This document shows positions 32,744 to 32,866 of a stretch of DNA of 32,866 nt, in pieces. Position numbers and translations under genes: made by a program. The DNA lies in the NCBI GenBank assembly GCA_017995215.1, contig JAGOJH010000028.1, positions 1-32,866 of the forward strand, given 5' to 3'. Below the pieces are notes generated by a model that made no database searches, was not told the origin of the DNA, and worked only from the letters and a program-made list of their open reading frames with translations. This DNA is from Thermoclostridium sp. (GTDB lineage Bacteria > Bacillota > Clostridia > DSM-8532). Each line of letters starts with the position of its first letter. The stretch's first letter is position 1.

Positions 32744-32866
32744 GGGCATCTCTAAAAACCTCATGCAATATTCGCCCAAATATGATATAATATACCTATG
32801 AAACAGATAAATTTTTTTGCCGAAGATAATCGCCTTGACAGGCTCAGTAAAATGGGTGACCCACTT
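32744..32866 (+). mobile_element. IS5-family insertion sequence, left end
   Basis: GGGCATCTCTAAAAACC (32744-32760) looks like a terminal inverted repeat: it marks the exact point where the epimerase frame ends, and a transposase gene starts 38 nt inside. The right end is outside the window, so the inverted repeat and target duplication cannot be confirmed. Confidence 0.7.
32798..32866 (+). CDS. IS5-family transposase, N-terminal fragment
   Basis: Twenty-three codons, MKQINFFAEDNRLDRLSKMG followed by DPL, run off the right edge. This matches the usual start of IS5-group transposases (MKQxxFFxxxxRLxxLSxxGDPL, followed by IDWExF). The catalytic DDE residues are outside the window. A TATAAT lies at 32785-32790, close to the start. 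Confidence 0.75.
   Translation, partial: MKQINFFAEDNRLDRLSKMGDPL

Overview
The window looks like chromosomal DNA from a low-to-medium GC Gram-positive anaerobe of the Clostridia. Supporting signs are strong AGGAGG-type ribosome binding sites, TTGACA/TATAAT promoters, a split transketolase, YitT, FapA/DUF342, an SLH-domain protein, a wall-type LysM domain, the clostridial serC / radical-SAM pair / RNase G block, and a GH8 exo-oligoxylanase. The species cannot be named from the sequence alone.

Layout. 1-79 is the start of a MotA-like stator gene leaving the left edge. 276-1752 is argF plus a GNAT acetyltransferase behind a strong promoter whose -35 overlaps an ARG-box palindrome. 1778-1920 is a 143-nt remnant of a group II intron (bacterial class C type) lying directly behind the terminator of the two-gene transketolase operon (2000-3864). 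Next come a YitT membrane protein, rpmE (L31), and a 0.6-kb stretch holding a strong promoter and a ~120-nt structured, terminator-ended RNA upstream of an MFS transporter. 7405-12587 is a minus-strand cluster: serC, two radical-SAM-linked proteins and RNase G. 12921-17912 is one very large alpha-2-macroglobulin-like exported protein lacking the thioester cysteine. 18015-18288 is unexplained and carries a good promoter aimed antisense to a metallo-hydrolase lipoprotein gene. A secreted LysM-tagged 5'-nucleotidase follows, divergent from an overlapping SDR/acyl-CoA-ligase pair. Then come a FapA protein, a TrmB regulator, a GHL10-SLH surface hydrolase, a CBS protein, and a GH8 oligoxylanase coupled to a MATE transporter.

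The right end is decaying: a 36-codon scrap of an M32 carboxypeptidase, the 3' part of a nucleotide-sugar epimerase-type gene, and the left end of an IS5-family element abutting that gene. Two further possible relics flank a terminator at 29.4 kb.

The window is mostly housekeeping and surface or carbohydrate functions. I saw no CRISPR array, rRNA, tRNA, prophage or recognisable defence system. The observations most worth following up are the miniature intron, the unidentified structured RNA, the SDR/ligase pair and the cryptic start-less reading frames.
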